Notes: generated by a model not told the origin, from the letters alone. Shown: positions 1-9,466, numbered from the stretch's first letter. The stretch: 64,000 nucleotides of DNA from 2-12-FULL-35-23 sp965196985 (GCA_965196985.1 CBDALO010000072.1:1-64000); one strand, 5' to 3'. Numbers and translations are program-made.

Positions 1-234
1 TTTTAGGATAGATCATTCTTGTTCTTATTAACGAGATATAATTGCTATTACCTAAAAGTTAATAATTTATTTTGAGAGGAGAAAAATTTGAGGTATAAAT
101 AATTTTTTAGATTGATTAGCATAATTAATTTAAGATATTATGCGATGAGACAGGTACAATAGAGTGCCATTTAGAATTTTAAAGGTTTTTCTAAGTACTG
201 AAGTTGGTTTTTACAGACAAAATAACGCTCTATC
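1..234 (+). mobile_element. IS256-family element, 3' tail only (copy 0)
   Basis: This is the non-coding tail that follows the transposase gene in every IS256 copy of the window; the same ~235 bp occurs at 16320-16551 and, reversed, at 2833-3066, 31713-31944, 58487-58714 and 59754-59982. It ends in the terminal repeat (reverse complement gatagagcgttattttgtc). The transposase part lies left of the window. The flank just after the end, tgtttgag at 235-242, is not repeated locally but matches, inverted, the flank of copy A at 4365-4372. Confidence 0.9.
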
Positions 235-1277
235 TGTTTGAGGCCCTTTTCCATAAAGGGTTAGAGCCAAACAACGTTTCCCTATTAGGCAAATGTTACT
301 CAACCGATTACGTAACTTATTTAAAAATGAAATCTTGTGGAATGGATGTTTGTAGTAATTCATGCTTTTTTGATAGTCACCAGCCATTCGACACTAGTTT
401 CAAACGACATATCCACGACTTCTTACACTTAAGAAGGAACATTTTTAAAAATAAAAAATATCGAAGAATAGTTATTTTAGATGATGGCGGAGAATTGCTA
501 GAAGACATCAACAAGCACCTGCGGCACACTAATAATATTATTGGCATAGAGCAAACCTCTTCAGGCTTTAATAAGTTACGAAAAAAAGCACACCCTATTC
601 CTATTATCAACCTAGCTCGCTCAACGACCAAGTTAAAGAACGAACCAAGAAAAATTATCTCCAAAGCAATGAACAGTATTAATAGCTTTTTAGAAAAACA
701 AAACTACAGCGTTAATAACTTACTAATTGTTGGTAATGGCGCTATTGGTTCCTCTATTTACAACACATTAAAAGGTAACCATCAAAAAATTTTAACCTAT
801 GACATTAAACCCAATAAAAGCGATATAAAAAGAAATGAACTTAATAGTCTCTTACCTAGCTTTGATCTATTAATTGGCTGCACCGGCGTAACGAGCATTT
901 CACATTCACAACACCACCTACTAAAGCCAAACTGTATTTTGGCAAACCTTGCTTCTTCAGATCGAGAATTTGATGCAGTACATTTAAGAAAACAACATAA
1001 ACAAATAACAAGCTGTTTTCAGCACCTACACATTAACAGCTTATATTTACTAAACTCAGGTTTTCCTGTTAATTTTGATAACAGCGCAGCCTGCGATGAT
1101 CCTAACTTTTTTCAATTAATCAGAGCACTAATTATGGCTAGTATCTTTCAAGCTCTTAACTTACCAGATACAACTAAAAGTTTTATTGACTTAGATTCCT
1201 CTCTACAGAAAAAAATAAAACTTGAATTTAGCTATCATAAAGAAAATATGACTCGAGCCTCCCTGTTAACAGAATAA
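235..1277 (+). pseudogene. Adenosylhomocysteinase-like NAD-binding protein, C-terminal fragment
   Basis: About 347 codons are open and begin abruptly at the IS256 end with FEALFHKGLEP. Visible parts are a GKCYST stretch as found in S-adenosylhomocysteine hydrolases, then a Rossmann motif VGNGAIGSSIYNTL followed by an acidic strand end (TYDIKP), then IGCTGVTSIS and LKPNCILANLASSD, which correspond to the NAD-binding domain of that family. The N-terminus is missing here: the 67 codons on the minus strand at 4365-4565 complete it exactly through the shared octamer tgtttgag, giving a 411-aa protein. An artificial fused frame starts inside the IS tail at 204. Family assignment rests on these motifs; substrate is unknown, and the hydrolase activity itself is not demonstrated by what can be seen. 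Confidence 0.75.
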
Positions 1278-1660
1278 TCTTAAAGCCAACATGTAAGAAA
1301 ATACTTACATACCTACTACCCCTCCCTCTAACAAAAAAACAAAAACTAGAACCCCAGCAGATTAATATGATATAGTTTGACCACTTCGCACCCTGACTGA
1401 ATAAGAAAAGTGATTGTACGAAACTGTGGGAAATTAGAACCTGTTTGCATTTGCTTACCCAAAGCAAAAAACACGGAGACTTAGGTCAAAGTATTTTGCA
1501 AGCAGGAGGGTAAATGTAAATAGGCCCTAGTATCAATAAAACTGGTTAGCAACGAATCCAACTTCAATAATAAGCTTTGCTCAATTCCTAACAAAACTAT
1601 TACTGTTTCCACGGACGCACCTTAGCAGGATGAACTAAGTAATAACTAGGAATGATCATA
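1278..1660. other. Intergenic stretch without recognisable content
   Basis: The gap between the adenosylhomocysteinase-like fragment and the propeller-like gene holds no convincing ORF, RNA gene or clear repeat. Both neighbours point the same way, and both lie in the segment inverted between IS256 copies, so any promoter for the second gene should be here. I could not identify a convincing -35/-10 pair. Confidence 0.5.
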
Positions 1661-1723
1661 ATGAGCAAATCGTTTCGCAAGCTAGACTTTTTTGACTTAC
1701 TTTACCTAACTTTCCTCAGGCTA

Positions 1724-2832
1724 ATGAAAAAACCCAGCTTAGCCATCATGATGCTATGCTTTTTTCAAACCATGCTATTCACGCCAACAGAAGCTCGCAG
1801 TAGGGATATAGATGAGCTTGCTGATTTAGACTTTCGTGATATGGATCCGAGTGAACTTAGCTTTCACGAAGTACACCCTAGGGTTAGTGATCTAACCAAC
1901 TCAATGCAGTTTGAAGACGTTACGGAGCAATATCGTCGTCATTTAGAAAGTCAGAATAACCAAACCACATGCTTACCACCACCAATTGCTCCAGGCTCAT
2001 TTTTTAAAATTATTAATTGGGGTGATTTGTTTAAAATAAGCGTCTGGGAACACGTTGCTTTGCATAAAGCTGCTATTTTTGATAAGGAAAGAAACATCTG
2101 GGCAGGAAGCTCTATTCCTGATGCAGAAGGTAAAACTGATGCCCTAATAATAAAGCTATCTCCATTTGGCAGATTAGAAACTGCCTTGCAATGGCAATCA
2201 GACGCTTATCAATCTGTCAAAACCATGGTGGTTACTCCAAGCGAAAATATAGCTGTTGTTATCGATAACAATAGAAACTCCTTTGTTTTCATATTTTCTC
2301 CAATAGGTCAGCATATTAAGTCGTTTCAAATAAGAGACATTTCATCAGCAGATATCAACGTAGACAGCGACAATTCAATATGGCTTGCTGGAAACAGAAA
2401 CAAGGATGCCATACTTCTTAAGTTTTCTTCACAATGGAAACTATTGCATACTTTTAATTATAACACAGGAAAAGAAAACCCCGCTCAGTCTCTTACCATA
2501 GGCTCTCAATCAATATGGCTTACTGGATACAGCTACCTTTTTCAAGTTTCTCTAAATGGCACCTTACGGCAAGCTTTTAAGTTAAACACCCTGGCTTTAA
2601 AGGTTATTATGGATCAGGGAAATAACGTATGGATGCTTGATAACAAAAACACCCTATTGTAGCTATCTACATCAGGAGTGATACTCCAGTCACAGAAAGC
2701 AAGCGATGATACAAAGCTCACATCTTTAACCATAACACCTCAAAATGAATTATGGGTAGTGGGTATCTATAAACCTACAAAGCAAGCGTTAGCAGCAAAA
2801 CTTTCTCCATCAGGTAAACTGCTAGAAGCGTT
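1724..2832 (+). pseudogene. Secreted propeller-like repeat protein, nonsense and IS256-truncated
   Basis: The product starts with a typical Sec signal peptide if read from the ATG at 1724 (MKKPSLAIMMLCFFQ..., small residues before the RS that follows PTEA); in-frame upstream starts exist at 1652 and 1661. The mature part carries degenerate repeats of about 40 residues with a K-L/F-S-x-x-G-x-L core (KLSPFGRLETAL, IFSPIGQHIKSF, LKFSSQWKLLHTF, FQVSLNGTLRQAF, AKLSPSGKLLEAL) alternating with NxxWLAG/NELWVVG strands, as in beta-propellers. An in-frame TAG at 2660-2662 sits where the repeat expects Lys before LSTSG, so it looks like AAG to TAG. Reading then continues in the same frame to 2832, where IS256 copy A cuts the gene. 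The C-terminus should lie left of the window because of the inversion. Function unknown. Confidence 0.7.
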
Positions 2833-4364
2833 GATAGAGCGTTATTTTGTCTGTAAAAACCAACTTCAGTACTTAGAAAAACCTTTAAAATTCTAAATGG
2901 TACTCTATTGTACCTGTCTCATCGCATAATATCTTAAATTAATTATGCTAATCAATCTAAAAAATTATTTATACCTCAAATTTTTCTCCTCTCAAAATAA
3001 ATTATTAACTTTTAGGTAATAGCAATTATATCTCGTTAATAAGAACAAGAATGATCTATCCTAAAACCCTATGAAGCCTTATTATTCACTTCAACTTAAG
3101 TATCTAGGTGATCCGCTCCACTGGTCATCAATTTCCACTAAAACAGCTGATACGAGCCTTAGGCACGATTCAGTATTAGGGAAAATTCCAACTGTATGCG
3201 TCCTTCTTTTTACCTCTCTGTTTACGCGCTCAGCTATGTTACTGGTTCTTAATCTTTTTTGATGCGGCCTGTCAAAGTTCATCACTACTAAGCCCTCCGG
3301 TATATTCACTTCCAACCAAGAAGAAAGCTCTGGTGCTGTTTGCTGATATTTATCTACCGCCATAGCCAATAGTCTTTCCGACTCATGAATGTTTGAGGCA
3401 TTAAATATAGCTGTAATCTCCTCAGCTACTGGTTCCTTCATTGAGCGCTTTGGTATGTGAGCCTGAGCATTTTGCTGCAAATGAAATTGGCAGCGTTGCC
3501 AAGGAACACTGGGGAACACAGCTCTTCTAGCGGCTTTTAGGCCAGTATGAGCGTCGCTAGTAATCAACTCAATACCATGTATACCTCGCTCAACCAACTG
3601 CTGAAGAAAATCACGCCAATGTACCTCAGCCTCTGATAACGCAACAGAAACACCTAGCACTGTTCTCTTGCCGGTTGATTCATCAAAGCCATAGGCTATC
3701 AATACCGCACAGTCTTGTACTGTGCCGCTAGTGCGCACCTTCTCATAACGTGCATCTAGCCAAAGATATTTTATCTTTCCTAACGGCTTATTTCGCCATT
3801 TCTTTAAATCTTCATCCAACAATTTAGCGCAACGGCTTACCTCTGTGCTTGAAATATCTGTTCCACAGAGTTGCTTTAGCACCTTTTCAACTTTGCGCGT
3901 GGAAACCCCATGCACATACATTTCAGCGACAGCCAGCTTAAGTGCTCTATCAGAGCGTACACCTCGCTCTAAGACTGATGGATAGAAGGCTTCATTGGAG
4001 TCTCTAACCTGCGGTATCTGTAGCTCAAGCTGACCTTGACCTGTGTTAATTAACCTTGGTTTAAAGCCGTTCGCATATCCGTTTCTATCGCCAGTTCGCT
4101 CATAAGGACTGGCATTTAAATGGCGCTCCCTTTCTATTAACATAGCCTCATTCATCAACCTGGAGACAAGCTTAGGTAAAGCTTCAAACCCCTCCATCGC
4201 TAAAACATGTATGGCTTCTTCGATTAAGTTCTCATTTTTATAGCAGCTCATTGTCATTCCTCTTTTTTGGTTAAGTTTACCTTAAAAGGAATTTCTAATC
4301 TGACTGAGTCGCCTACTTATTTTCAGCAAGTCAATGGAATTTACAGAAAGGATGGCGCACTAGC
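2833..4364 (-). mobile_element. IS256-family element, copy A (1532 bp)
   Basis: Ends are gatagagcgttattttgtc (left) and the complement of gctagtgcgccatcctttc (right); about 20 of the outer 29 bases match as inverted repeats. Length is 1532 bp, the same as copies B and E. Flanks gaagcgtt (left) and ctcaaaca (right) differ, so there is no TSD, unlike all other complete copies here. The right flank is the inverse of the flank of copy 0, which points to recombination between the two copies. Confidence 0.95.
3091..4257 (-). CDS. IS256-family transposase (copy A)
   Basis: A 388-aa DDE transposase of the IS256/MULE-like group. Visible are the N-terminal region ending RTGDRNGYANGF, the first catalytic Asp in YLWLDARYEKVR, the second in ELITSDAHTGLKAAR followed by the conserved W-x-R-C-x-F-H, and the Glu in the helix RLRTSNIAERVNREVKRRT. 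The frame is intact. The start ATG has a purine-rich upstream sequence (aaaaaagaggaatgac). It is followed by the 235-bp non-coding tail. Other copies differ by single residues (for example Gly to Asp in LERGVRSD in copy B), so the copies are recent. Confidence 0.95.
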   Translation of the reverse strand: MTMSCYKNENLIEEAIHVLAMEGFEALPKLVSRLMNEAMLIERERHLNASPYERTGDRNGYANGFKPRLINTGQGQLELQIPQVRDSNEAFYPSVLERGVRSDRALKLAVAEMYVHGVSTRKVEKVLKQLCGTDISSTEVSRCAKLLDEDLKKWRNKPLGKIKYLWLDARYEKVRTSGTVQDCAVLIAYGFDESTGKRTVLGVSVALSEAEVHWRDFLQQLVERGIHGIELITSDAHTGLKAARRAVFPSVPWQRCQFHLQQNAQAHIPKRSMKEPVAEEITAIFNASNIHESERLLAMAVDKYQQTAPELSSWLEVNIPEGLVVMNFDRPHQKRLRTSNIAERVNREVKRRTHTVGIFPNTESCLRLVSAVLVEIDDQWSGSPRYLS

Positions 4365-4565
4365 CTCAAACATAAGGTAGGTTGTTGGTAGTAAATGTTG
4401 TACGCCAATAATATAGCAGTTCTTTAATTCGTCACTTTTGGAAAAAAGAGAAGCGGCGAAATCTATTAGCGGTAATTTGCTCACGGTGTTTAGACCTTTA
4501 GATTTTCTTCTTATTGATAAATTTGCAATCAATACTATCAGTGGTACTAAGAAAAAACTAGACAT
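4365..4565 (-). pseudogene. Adenosylhomocysteinase-like protein, N-terminal fragment
   Basis: Sixty-seven codons read from an ATG at 4565, preceded by a plausible ribosome site (aaggcaagg), and run into the right end of IS256 copy A. The sequence has a hydrophobic start and then IIGVQHLLPTTYLMFEA, the motif that in adenosylhomocysteinases (xGxxHLxxxTAxL) precedes the substrate site. Replacing the IS and joining ctcaaaca here to tgtttgag at 235 yields ...TYLMFEALFHKGLEP..., in frame, total 411 codons plus stop. This is therefore the 5' part of the gene whose 3' part is at 235-1277. Confidence 0.8.
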
Positions 4566-4637
4566 TAACCTTGCCTTTGTTAAGATGAGATTCTCTTCAT
4601 AAGTTATCTCCCTTTATTTTTCACGCAAGCTGCAAGG

Positions 4638-4669
4638 CTTTGTTGCGTGCACTTATGCGTGCAACAAAG
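4638..4669. repeat. Hairpin upstream of comEA-like gene
   Basis: Inverted repeat ctttgttgc...gcaacaaag with a 14-nt loop that itself contains gtgc/gcgt. It is followed by gggagttattttt. It could end transcription or mark the 5' region of the next gene; the sequence does not decide. Confidence 0.5.
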
Positions 4670-4743
4670 GGAGTTATTTTTGAAGAGAAGGAGGGCTTAA
4701 AGTAGTTTTTAAGCTCGATTAATCATTAATAGGAGAAGTAAAA

Positions 4744-5064
4744 ATGATGAAGAAAATTTTAATAGCAAGTGCACTTAGCGCTTGTTTGGCAACAACTGTG
4801 ATGGCTAAGCCAGCAATCACCGCTAAAGCGAACCAGCCAACAACGCAGGTTGTAACAAAAACAAAAGCTACGCAGTTAAATATTAACACTGCAACAGCTG
4901 AGCAATTAACAAGCTTGCCTCATGTTGGTCCTAAGATGGCAGCCCGCATTGTTGCTTATCGTAAGCAGCATGGCGACTTTAAGTCATTAGCTGATTTGGC
5001 TGGTGTGCGTGGCATTAGTGCTAAACGAGTTCAAGCCTTGCAAGGGCTTGCTGTAGCGAGCTAA
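4744..5064 (+). CDS. comEA: ComEA-like helix-hairpin-helix DNA-binding protein
   Basis: The 106-aa product begins with a Sec signal peptide (MMKKILIASALSACLATTVMA) and ends with a tandem helix-hairpin-helix domain: LNINTATAEQLTSLPHVGPKMAARIVAYRKQHGDF followed by LADLAGVRGISAKRVQAL. Exported single-domain proteins of this kind are the ComEA family, which hold incoming DNA in the periplasm during natural transformation. A good ribosome site (aggagaag) lies 6 nt before the ATG. It stands alone between a hairpin and the 1947-bp IS. The gene is intact; whether the rest of the uptake machinery exists cannot be seen here. Confidence 0.88.
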   Translation: MMKKILIASALSACLATTVMAKPAITAKANQPTTQVVTKTKATQLNINTATAEQLTSLPHVGPKMAARIVAYRKQHGDFKSLADLAGVRGISAKRVQALQGLAVAS

Positions 5065-5130
5065 TGAAAGCCTGCCCCTTGAGTGTGGGTGATAGGGGCT
5101 TGTTTGGATAAGTTTTGATAAGCATTTTAA

Positions 5131-7077
5131 GTATCCGTTCAATATCAGCATGATTTGAAAATAATTCAAAAAGTTCTTGACAGCTTTTTCGTGCAAATTT
5201 GGAAATTTTATATTGGAATCATCGTGTGTCATAAAAGCATGATGTGCGCTCTATAACAACGCTGTATGCTCGGATTATTTTTTCATCGATCAGGTTCATG
5301 GCTTAAAAATAATTTCAGCAGTACGGCCATCTGTGTGGGGAAAATTTACCTTTTCAAACCCGTGGTATACTCTTCCTATGAAAAAACAACCTGACAAATC
5401 AGTTTTAGCCGATCTCATTGAGAGATTTAATAATACTGTTACACCAACAGCACTAGAAACAGATTTTAGCAATGTATGTGAAAGTCAGGCTGAGAAAATC
5501 ATAAAGCTAGAAGACAAGGTGCAATCGTTAAATAACGCATTAAATAAATATAAAGGTGAGCAAGGAAAGCCTAATGTTAGAAAGTAAACGCGCGCTAACA
5601 AGGACAAGGATCATTCCTCCGAGAAGGATAGAAAAGGAAATAAAACCAATAAAACTAGAAAGCCAAAATCTAGTAAAAAAAATCTCGAAGTCTCTAATAC
5701 AGTGACACTAACAATTAATCCAGATTCGTTGCCCAGCGATGCTGTGCCAAATGGCTCTAAGAAAACACTTATCCAGGATATAAAAATTGCTGCTAATAAC
5801 ACTCTTTTTTTGCGCCAACAATATTACTCCCCTTCTGAAAACAAACACTATACAGCACCTCTGCCAACTGGTTATGAGGGCCAGTTCGGCCCTACTATTA
5901 AAAGCTGGACAAGCTTCCTAAATACTCAAGGTGGTATGACGCTAGAAAGCCTTGAGACATTTTATAAAACCGCCAACATAGATATTAGTAAATCAACCAT
6001 CCATAGCTTCACAATTAAAACACCTACGATACTTGAGCCCGAGAAGGTAGAAGTTGTGAAGGCAGGTTTACAATCCACGAACTACCAGCACCTAGATGAC
6101 ACCAACGCTAGAGAGGATGGGAAAAACCGTTATGTTAATGTATTGGGTAATGAGTATTATTCAGCTTACTTTACGCTGACCAGTAAAAGTCGATTAAGCG
6201 TCATTGAAATGTTAAGCAAAGACCACTTTGGGTTCACATTAAATGAGGCCGCTTTTAATTTACTGGCTGCTATGAACTTACCCCACAAGGTAATCGAAAG
6301 CTTAAAGGTATTTCACTCATCGACTATCTTAAACAGTAAGGAGCTGGAAGTTATTCTTGATAAGGTATTAGGTGATAAAAAATTTCCAAAATATAGAAAG
6401 CTGATTACTGATGCGGCAGCTATCTCAACATATAGAAAGAGTCCTTATGCGATAGAAACACTCATTACCGATGATGCGCCACAGTTTAAGCTCATTACTG
6501 AATCACTCGCCTTGTGCTGGGTTCATGAGGGTAGGCATTATAAAAAGCTGACGCCAATTTTTAAGAAGCACCAAGACTCTGTTGACAGCTTCTTGGATAG
6601 GTTTTGGGATTATTATCATAAGCTCATTGAATATAAAAAGAACCCAGGGCAAGATGAGATAGATAAGCTATCCAATGAGTTTACTGAGTTATTCTCAACA
6701 ATCACTGGCTACGAGAAACTAGATAAACAAATTGAGCTCACCTTAAAAAAGAAAAGGCAGCTATTGTTAGTGCTGGAAAAGCCAGAGCTTCCTCTACATA
6801 ACAATCCAGCAGAGTTGATGGCTCGGAAGCAGGCTAGAATGCGCGATGTACACCTTCATACTATGAGTGAAGAAGGAACGAAAGCTAAGGATACAATGGT
6901 TACAATTACTGAGACATGTAAAAAGCTAGCAGTTAATGTCTTCGATTATATATATGACAGAATTACAAAAAACTATTCTATGCCTTCGCTAGCGGAATTA
7001 ATTACCATCCGCTCATCACAGGCGCAGTAAACTAAAGAGAGCGCAGCATGAGCATCATGCTGAAATAAGACGGATAC
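5131..7077 (+). mobile_element. 1947-bp IS66-like/unclassified IS, copy 1
   Basis: The ends gtatccgttcaatatcagca and, inverted, gtatccgtcttatttcagca form imperfect terminal repeats. An 8-bp TSD, cattttaa, is at 5123-5130 and 7078-7085. The second copy at 12516-14462 has identical length. The single transposase gene carries a nonsense mutation in this copy. Confidence 0.92.
5378..7030 (+). pseudogene. IS66-like DDE transposase with nonsense codon (copy 1)
   Basis: This gene matches the 550-aa transposase at 12763-14415 except that codon CAA after NVRK is TAA (5585-5587), which leaves a 69-residue coiled-coil N-terminal peptide and a long open remainder (from 5588 to the stop). The rest of the frame is open and shows HLDDTNAREDGKNRY, LITDDAPQF and LHNNPAELMARKQAR, which resemble the three acidic motifs of IS66 TnpC proteins (xDET, DGY..C..H.R, DNNxAE). 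The element could still move if the other copy supplies transposase in trans. Confidence 0.85.
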
Positions 7078-7085
7078 CATTTTAA

Positions 7086-7405
7086 TACCTGTGATTTAAG
7101 AAATACTGGCAATTGACAACAGGGCTGACTGCTCGCAAGCAGATGGGATTTCTGCTATATTGGCGGCGCTTTGTTGATGAAGTAATTTCAAAGTTTATAG
7201 GGTAAAGTTTAGTTAGCTATACGCTCTGAAATTGTTTCATTTTTTAGGGCTTTTTTTGGAAGCTATGGGATAAATGTGGTGAGGTTTGTAGCCTTGACGG
7301 AGCGTAAGCGCAGCTGCGTCAAGGCTACAATGTCATCGGTTGGCTCCCCATATATTCTGAAATTAATCCATCTTTTTAGAATGTGAAAAGCATAGGAGTG
7401 CTTAA
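7086..7405. other. Intergenic region with palindrome 7287-7329
   Basis: A 320-bp gene-free stretch after the IS. It contains a perfect inverted repeat tgtagccttgacg...cgtcaaggctaca around a 17-nt GC-rich loop (gagcgtaagcgcagctg), in the style of the other intergenic repeats here. A T-rich run (attttttagggcttttttt) lies near 7240. A ribosome-site-like aggag lies 8 nt before the next gene. No RNA gene was recognised. Confidence 0.55.
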
Positions 7406-8464
7406 ATGTTTTATTTTGAACCTATTCGTGATAGAAAAATTCGTGTTGGTATGGTCGGATGTGGTCGTATTGCAGCAACTCACTTGGCAGCAATTAAAGA
7501 ACATCAAAATAACCTCGAATTAGTCGCTATTTGTGATACCAACAAAGAAAGCCTTGATCGAGTTTGCGTTGAGCAAGGTGTGCAAGGTTATCAATCACTT
7601 GATCAAATGCTTGCTGAGGCTGATTTAGATATCGTGACGCTTTGTACTCCTTCAGGCGCCCACTCGGCCCAAGCAGTTAAAGTTGCTAAGGCTGGTAAAC
7701 ACGTTATTACGGAAAAGCCAATGGCAACACGTTGGCGTGATGGCGTTGCAATGCTTGATGCTTGTGATAAGGCAGAAGTATTTTTATTTGTTGTCAAGCA
7801 GAACCGTCGTAATGCGACGTTGCAGGCACTTAAACAAGCCATTGAACAAGATCGTTTTGGCAAGATTTATATGGTTAATATCAATGTCTTTTGGACGCGT
7901 ACTCAAGAGTACTATGACCAAGCGCCTTGGCGTGGTACTTGGGAGTATGATGGTGGTGCCTTTATGAACCAGGCTAGCCACTATATTGATTTGTTGCATT
8001 GGCTTATTGGTCCAGTTGAGTCGATTCATGCCATGATGGGTACTTTAGCGCGTAAAATCTCAACTGAAGATGCTGGTGTGTTAAATGTAAGGTGGCGTTC
8101 GGGAGCTATGGGTTCTGTTAATGTGACAACCTTAACTTATCCCAAGGATTATGAAGGCTCTATTACTATTATTGGTGAAAACGGTACGGCCAAAGTAGGT
8201 GGTGTTGCTCTTAATAAAATTGAACACTGGGAGTTTGCAGATAAACGCCCAGAAGATGAGACGATTGATTCAGCTAACTATGAAACTGACTCAGTCTATG
8301 GGTTTGGCCATCCACTCTATTATCAAAATGTCATTGAGGTTATGCGTGGCGAAGCTCGCTCTGAGACCGATGGACGTTCAGGCTTGCATTCATTGGAGTT
8401 ATTAATCGCAGCTTACTTATCAGCGCGAGATGATAAAACCGTTCACCTGCCACTTGAGTATTGA
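7406..8464 (+). CDS. wlbA: Gfo/Idh/MocA oxidoreductase, WlbA/WbpB-like UDP-sugar 3-dehydrogenase
   Basis: The 352-aa protein has an N-terminal Rossmann fold (VGMVGCGRIAATHLAAI), the family signature EKPMATRWRDGVAML and the C-terminal substrate domain with FVVKQNRRNATLQ, NVFWTRTQEYYDQAPWRGTW and GGAFMNQASHYIDLLHWLIGP. This whole set matches the UDP-N-acetylglucosaminuronate 3-dehydrogenases WlbA/WbpB, which oxidise C3 of UDP-GlcNAcA with NAD in the pathway to diacetamido-mannuronic acid of O-antigens. A ribosome site (aggag) precedes the ATG. The partner enzymes (aminotransferase, acetyltransferase, epimerase) are not in the window, so it is an orphan here. A terminator follows. Exact sugar substrate is inferred from family resemblance. 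Confidence 0.85.
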   Translation: MFYFEPIRDRKIRVGMVGCGRIAATHLAAIKEHQNNLELVAICDTNKESLDRVCVEQGVQGYQSLDQMLAEADLDIVTLCTPSGAHSAQAVKVAKAGKHVITEKPMATRWRDGVAMLDACDKAEVFLFVVKQNRRNATLQALKQAIEQDRFGKIYMVNINVFWTRTQEYYDQAPWRGTWEYDGGAFMNQASHYIDLLHWLIGPVESIHAMMGTLARKISTEDAGVLNVRWRSGAMGSVNVTTLTYPKDYEGSITIIGENGTAKVGGVALNKIEHWEFADKRPEDETIDSANYETDSVYGFGHPLYYQNVIEVMRGEARSETDGRSGLHSLELLIAAYLSARDDKTVHLPLEY

Positions 8465-8523
8465 GTCAGGATTCAGTAAGCAGGTATCAGGATACAGGTT
8501 TTTTATCGTAGTAAAAAAACTTT

Positions 8524-8569
8524 ACCCAGTAATATTAATAACATCGGATATTAATATTACGGGTTTTTT
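8524..8569 (+). terminator. Rho-independent terminator after wlbA-like gene
   Basis: acccagtaatattaat pairs with attaatattacgggt around an 8-nt loop and is followed by six T. It lies 60 bp past the wlbA stop. A second inverted repeat (cctgcaatttta / taaagttgcagg, 8590-8624) follows, just beyond the end of the opposing transglycosylase gene. Confidence 0.8.
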
Positions 8570-8628
8570 GTTGAAATGGGCCGTTTTACCCTGCAATTTT
8601 AATATCGAATGTTAAAGTTGCAGGAAAT

Positions 8629-9276
8629 TTACCAAATGTGCCACCAAGGTTTTTGTGGGAGACTGCTTTCACAGCGCAACAGTTGTGAACGATATACCCA
8701 CGCACGTCGTTGTACACTATGGGCAATATCAATTAACCATTGCTTGCTACGATAGGTGCGAGCCAGATAGCCGCCAATACCTTCGTGATAAGCAAGGTAT
8801 TGGGCATAGGCATTAGTCATGGAAATACCTGCTCGTTCATGAGCACGATGTGCAAACCAGCCTATAAAGTTAGCTGCATCACCAAAGGCATCGCGACTAC
8901 TCCAGTGATGATCAGTATCTTGTTTGTAGGCATCCCAGGTGCCATCTACAGCCTGTGAATAGCCATAGGCGCTGGTTGGACGTTTCCAAGGAATAATCCA
9001 CAGGATTCGTTCGCGAGGGGGGGCAGCATTAGCACGGAAGTGTGACTCTTGGTAAATGATGGCCATTAGTACACTAATGGGTAAGTGCCATTTTTTGCGA
9101 GTAGCGCTGGCGTCCCAATACCAGTTTGGGTATTCCCTGAAGATGCTGCAGATATTATCGATATGTTTAGGCGGTGGTGGTGCACAGCTTGTTAGACTGG
9201 CGCAGGCAACAATAAGAATGGCAAGAAATAAAGTAAGTCGTTTGATCCGTTGAAGGGTGGTAATCAGTTGCCTCAA
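8629..9276 (-). CDS. Lytic transglycosylase (SLT-like) lipoprotein
   Basis: The 215-aa product has a lipoprotein signal with lipobox LTSC (Cys31), so it should be anchored in a membrane facing the periplasm. The soluble part shows the lysozyme-like SLT fold: PISVLMAIIYQESHF with the candidate catalytic Glu77, SAYGYSQAVDGTWDAYK, the GDAANFIGWF stretch and YLAYHEGIGGYLARTY. Such enzymes cut the glycan strands of peptidoglycan. It differs from classic Slt70/MltE by its insertion RERILWIIPWKRPT between the catalytic Glu and the YGxxQ motif. It is followed downstream by a hairpin and lies convergent with the wlbA-like gene. No partner gene is evident. Confidence 0.85.
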   Translation of the reverse strand: MRQLITTLQRIKRLTLFLAILIVACASLTSCAPPPPKHIDNICSIFREYPNWYWDASATRKKWHLPISVLMAIIYQESHFRANAAPPRERILWIIPWKRPTSAYGYSQAVDGTWDAYKQDTDHHWSSRDAFGDAANFIGWFAHRAHERAGISMTNAYAQYLAYHEGIGGYLARTYRSKQWLIDIAHSVQRRAWVYRSQLLRCESSLPQKPWWHIW

Positions 9277-9466
9277 AATAACAAAACTCCTGTAACAAGC
9301 TGGTGTGGATTCTACCGCAAGCGTTTATTAAAAGCTATTTCTTGTTGTAATCGTTTTATTTCGTGCACTAAACGAGCTTTGGTATAACGGTCACGAGTAA
9401 ACTTTAATCCTTGTTTTAGCTGAGTCAGAGCTGCTTGGTTGTTATGAAGCAATAAATAAAGCTGGG

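Noticed and set aside
204..234. Start of the adenosylhomocysteinase-like frame inside the IS tail
   Set aside because: The codons before 235 belong to IS256 (same residues MVFTDKITLY appear before the gene at 57942), so they are not native to either gene.
3071..3262. 63-codon plus-strand ORF repeated at 16122, 31951, 58725 and 59992
   Set aside because: It is antisense to the end of the IS256 transposase gene and is repeated only because the IS is repeated.
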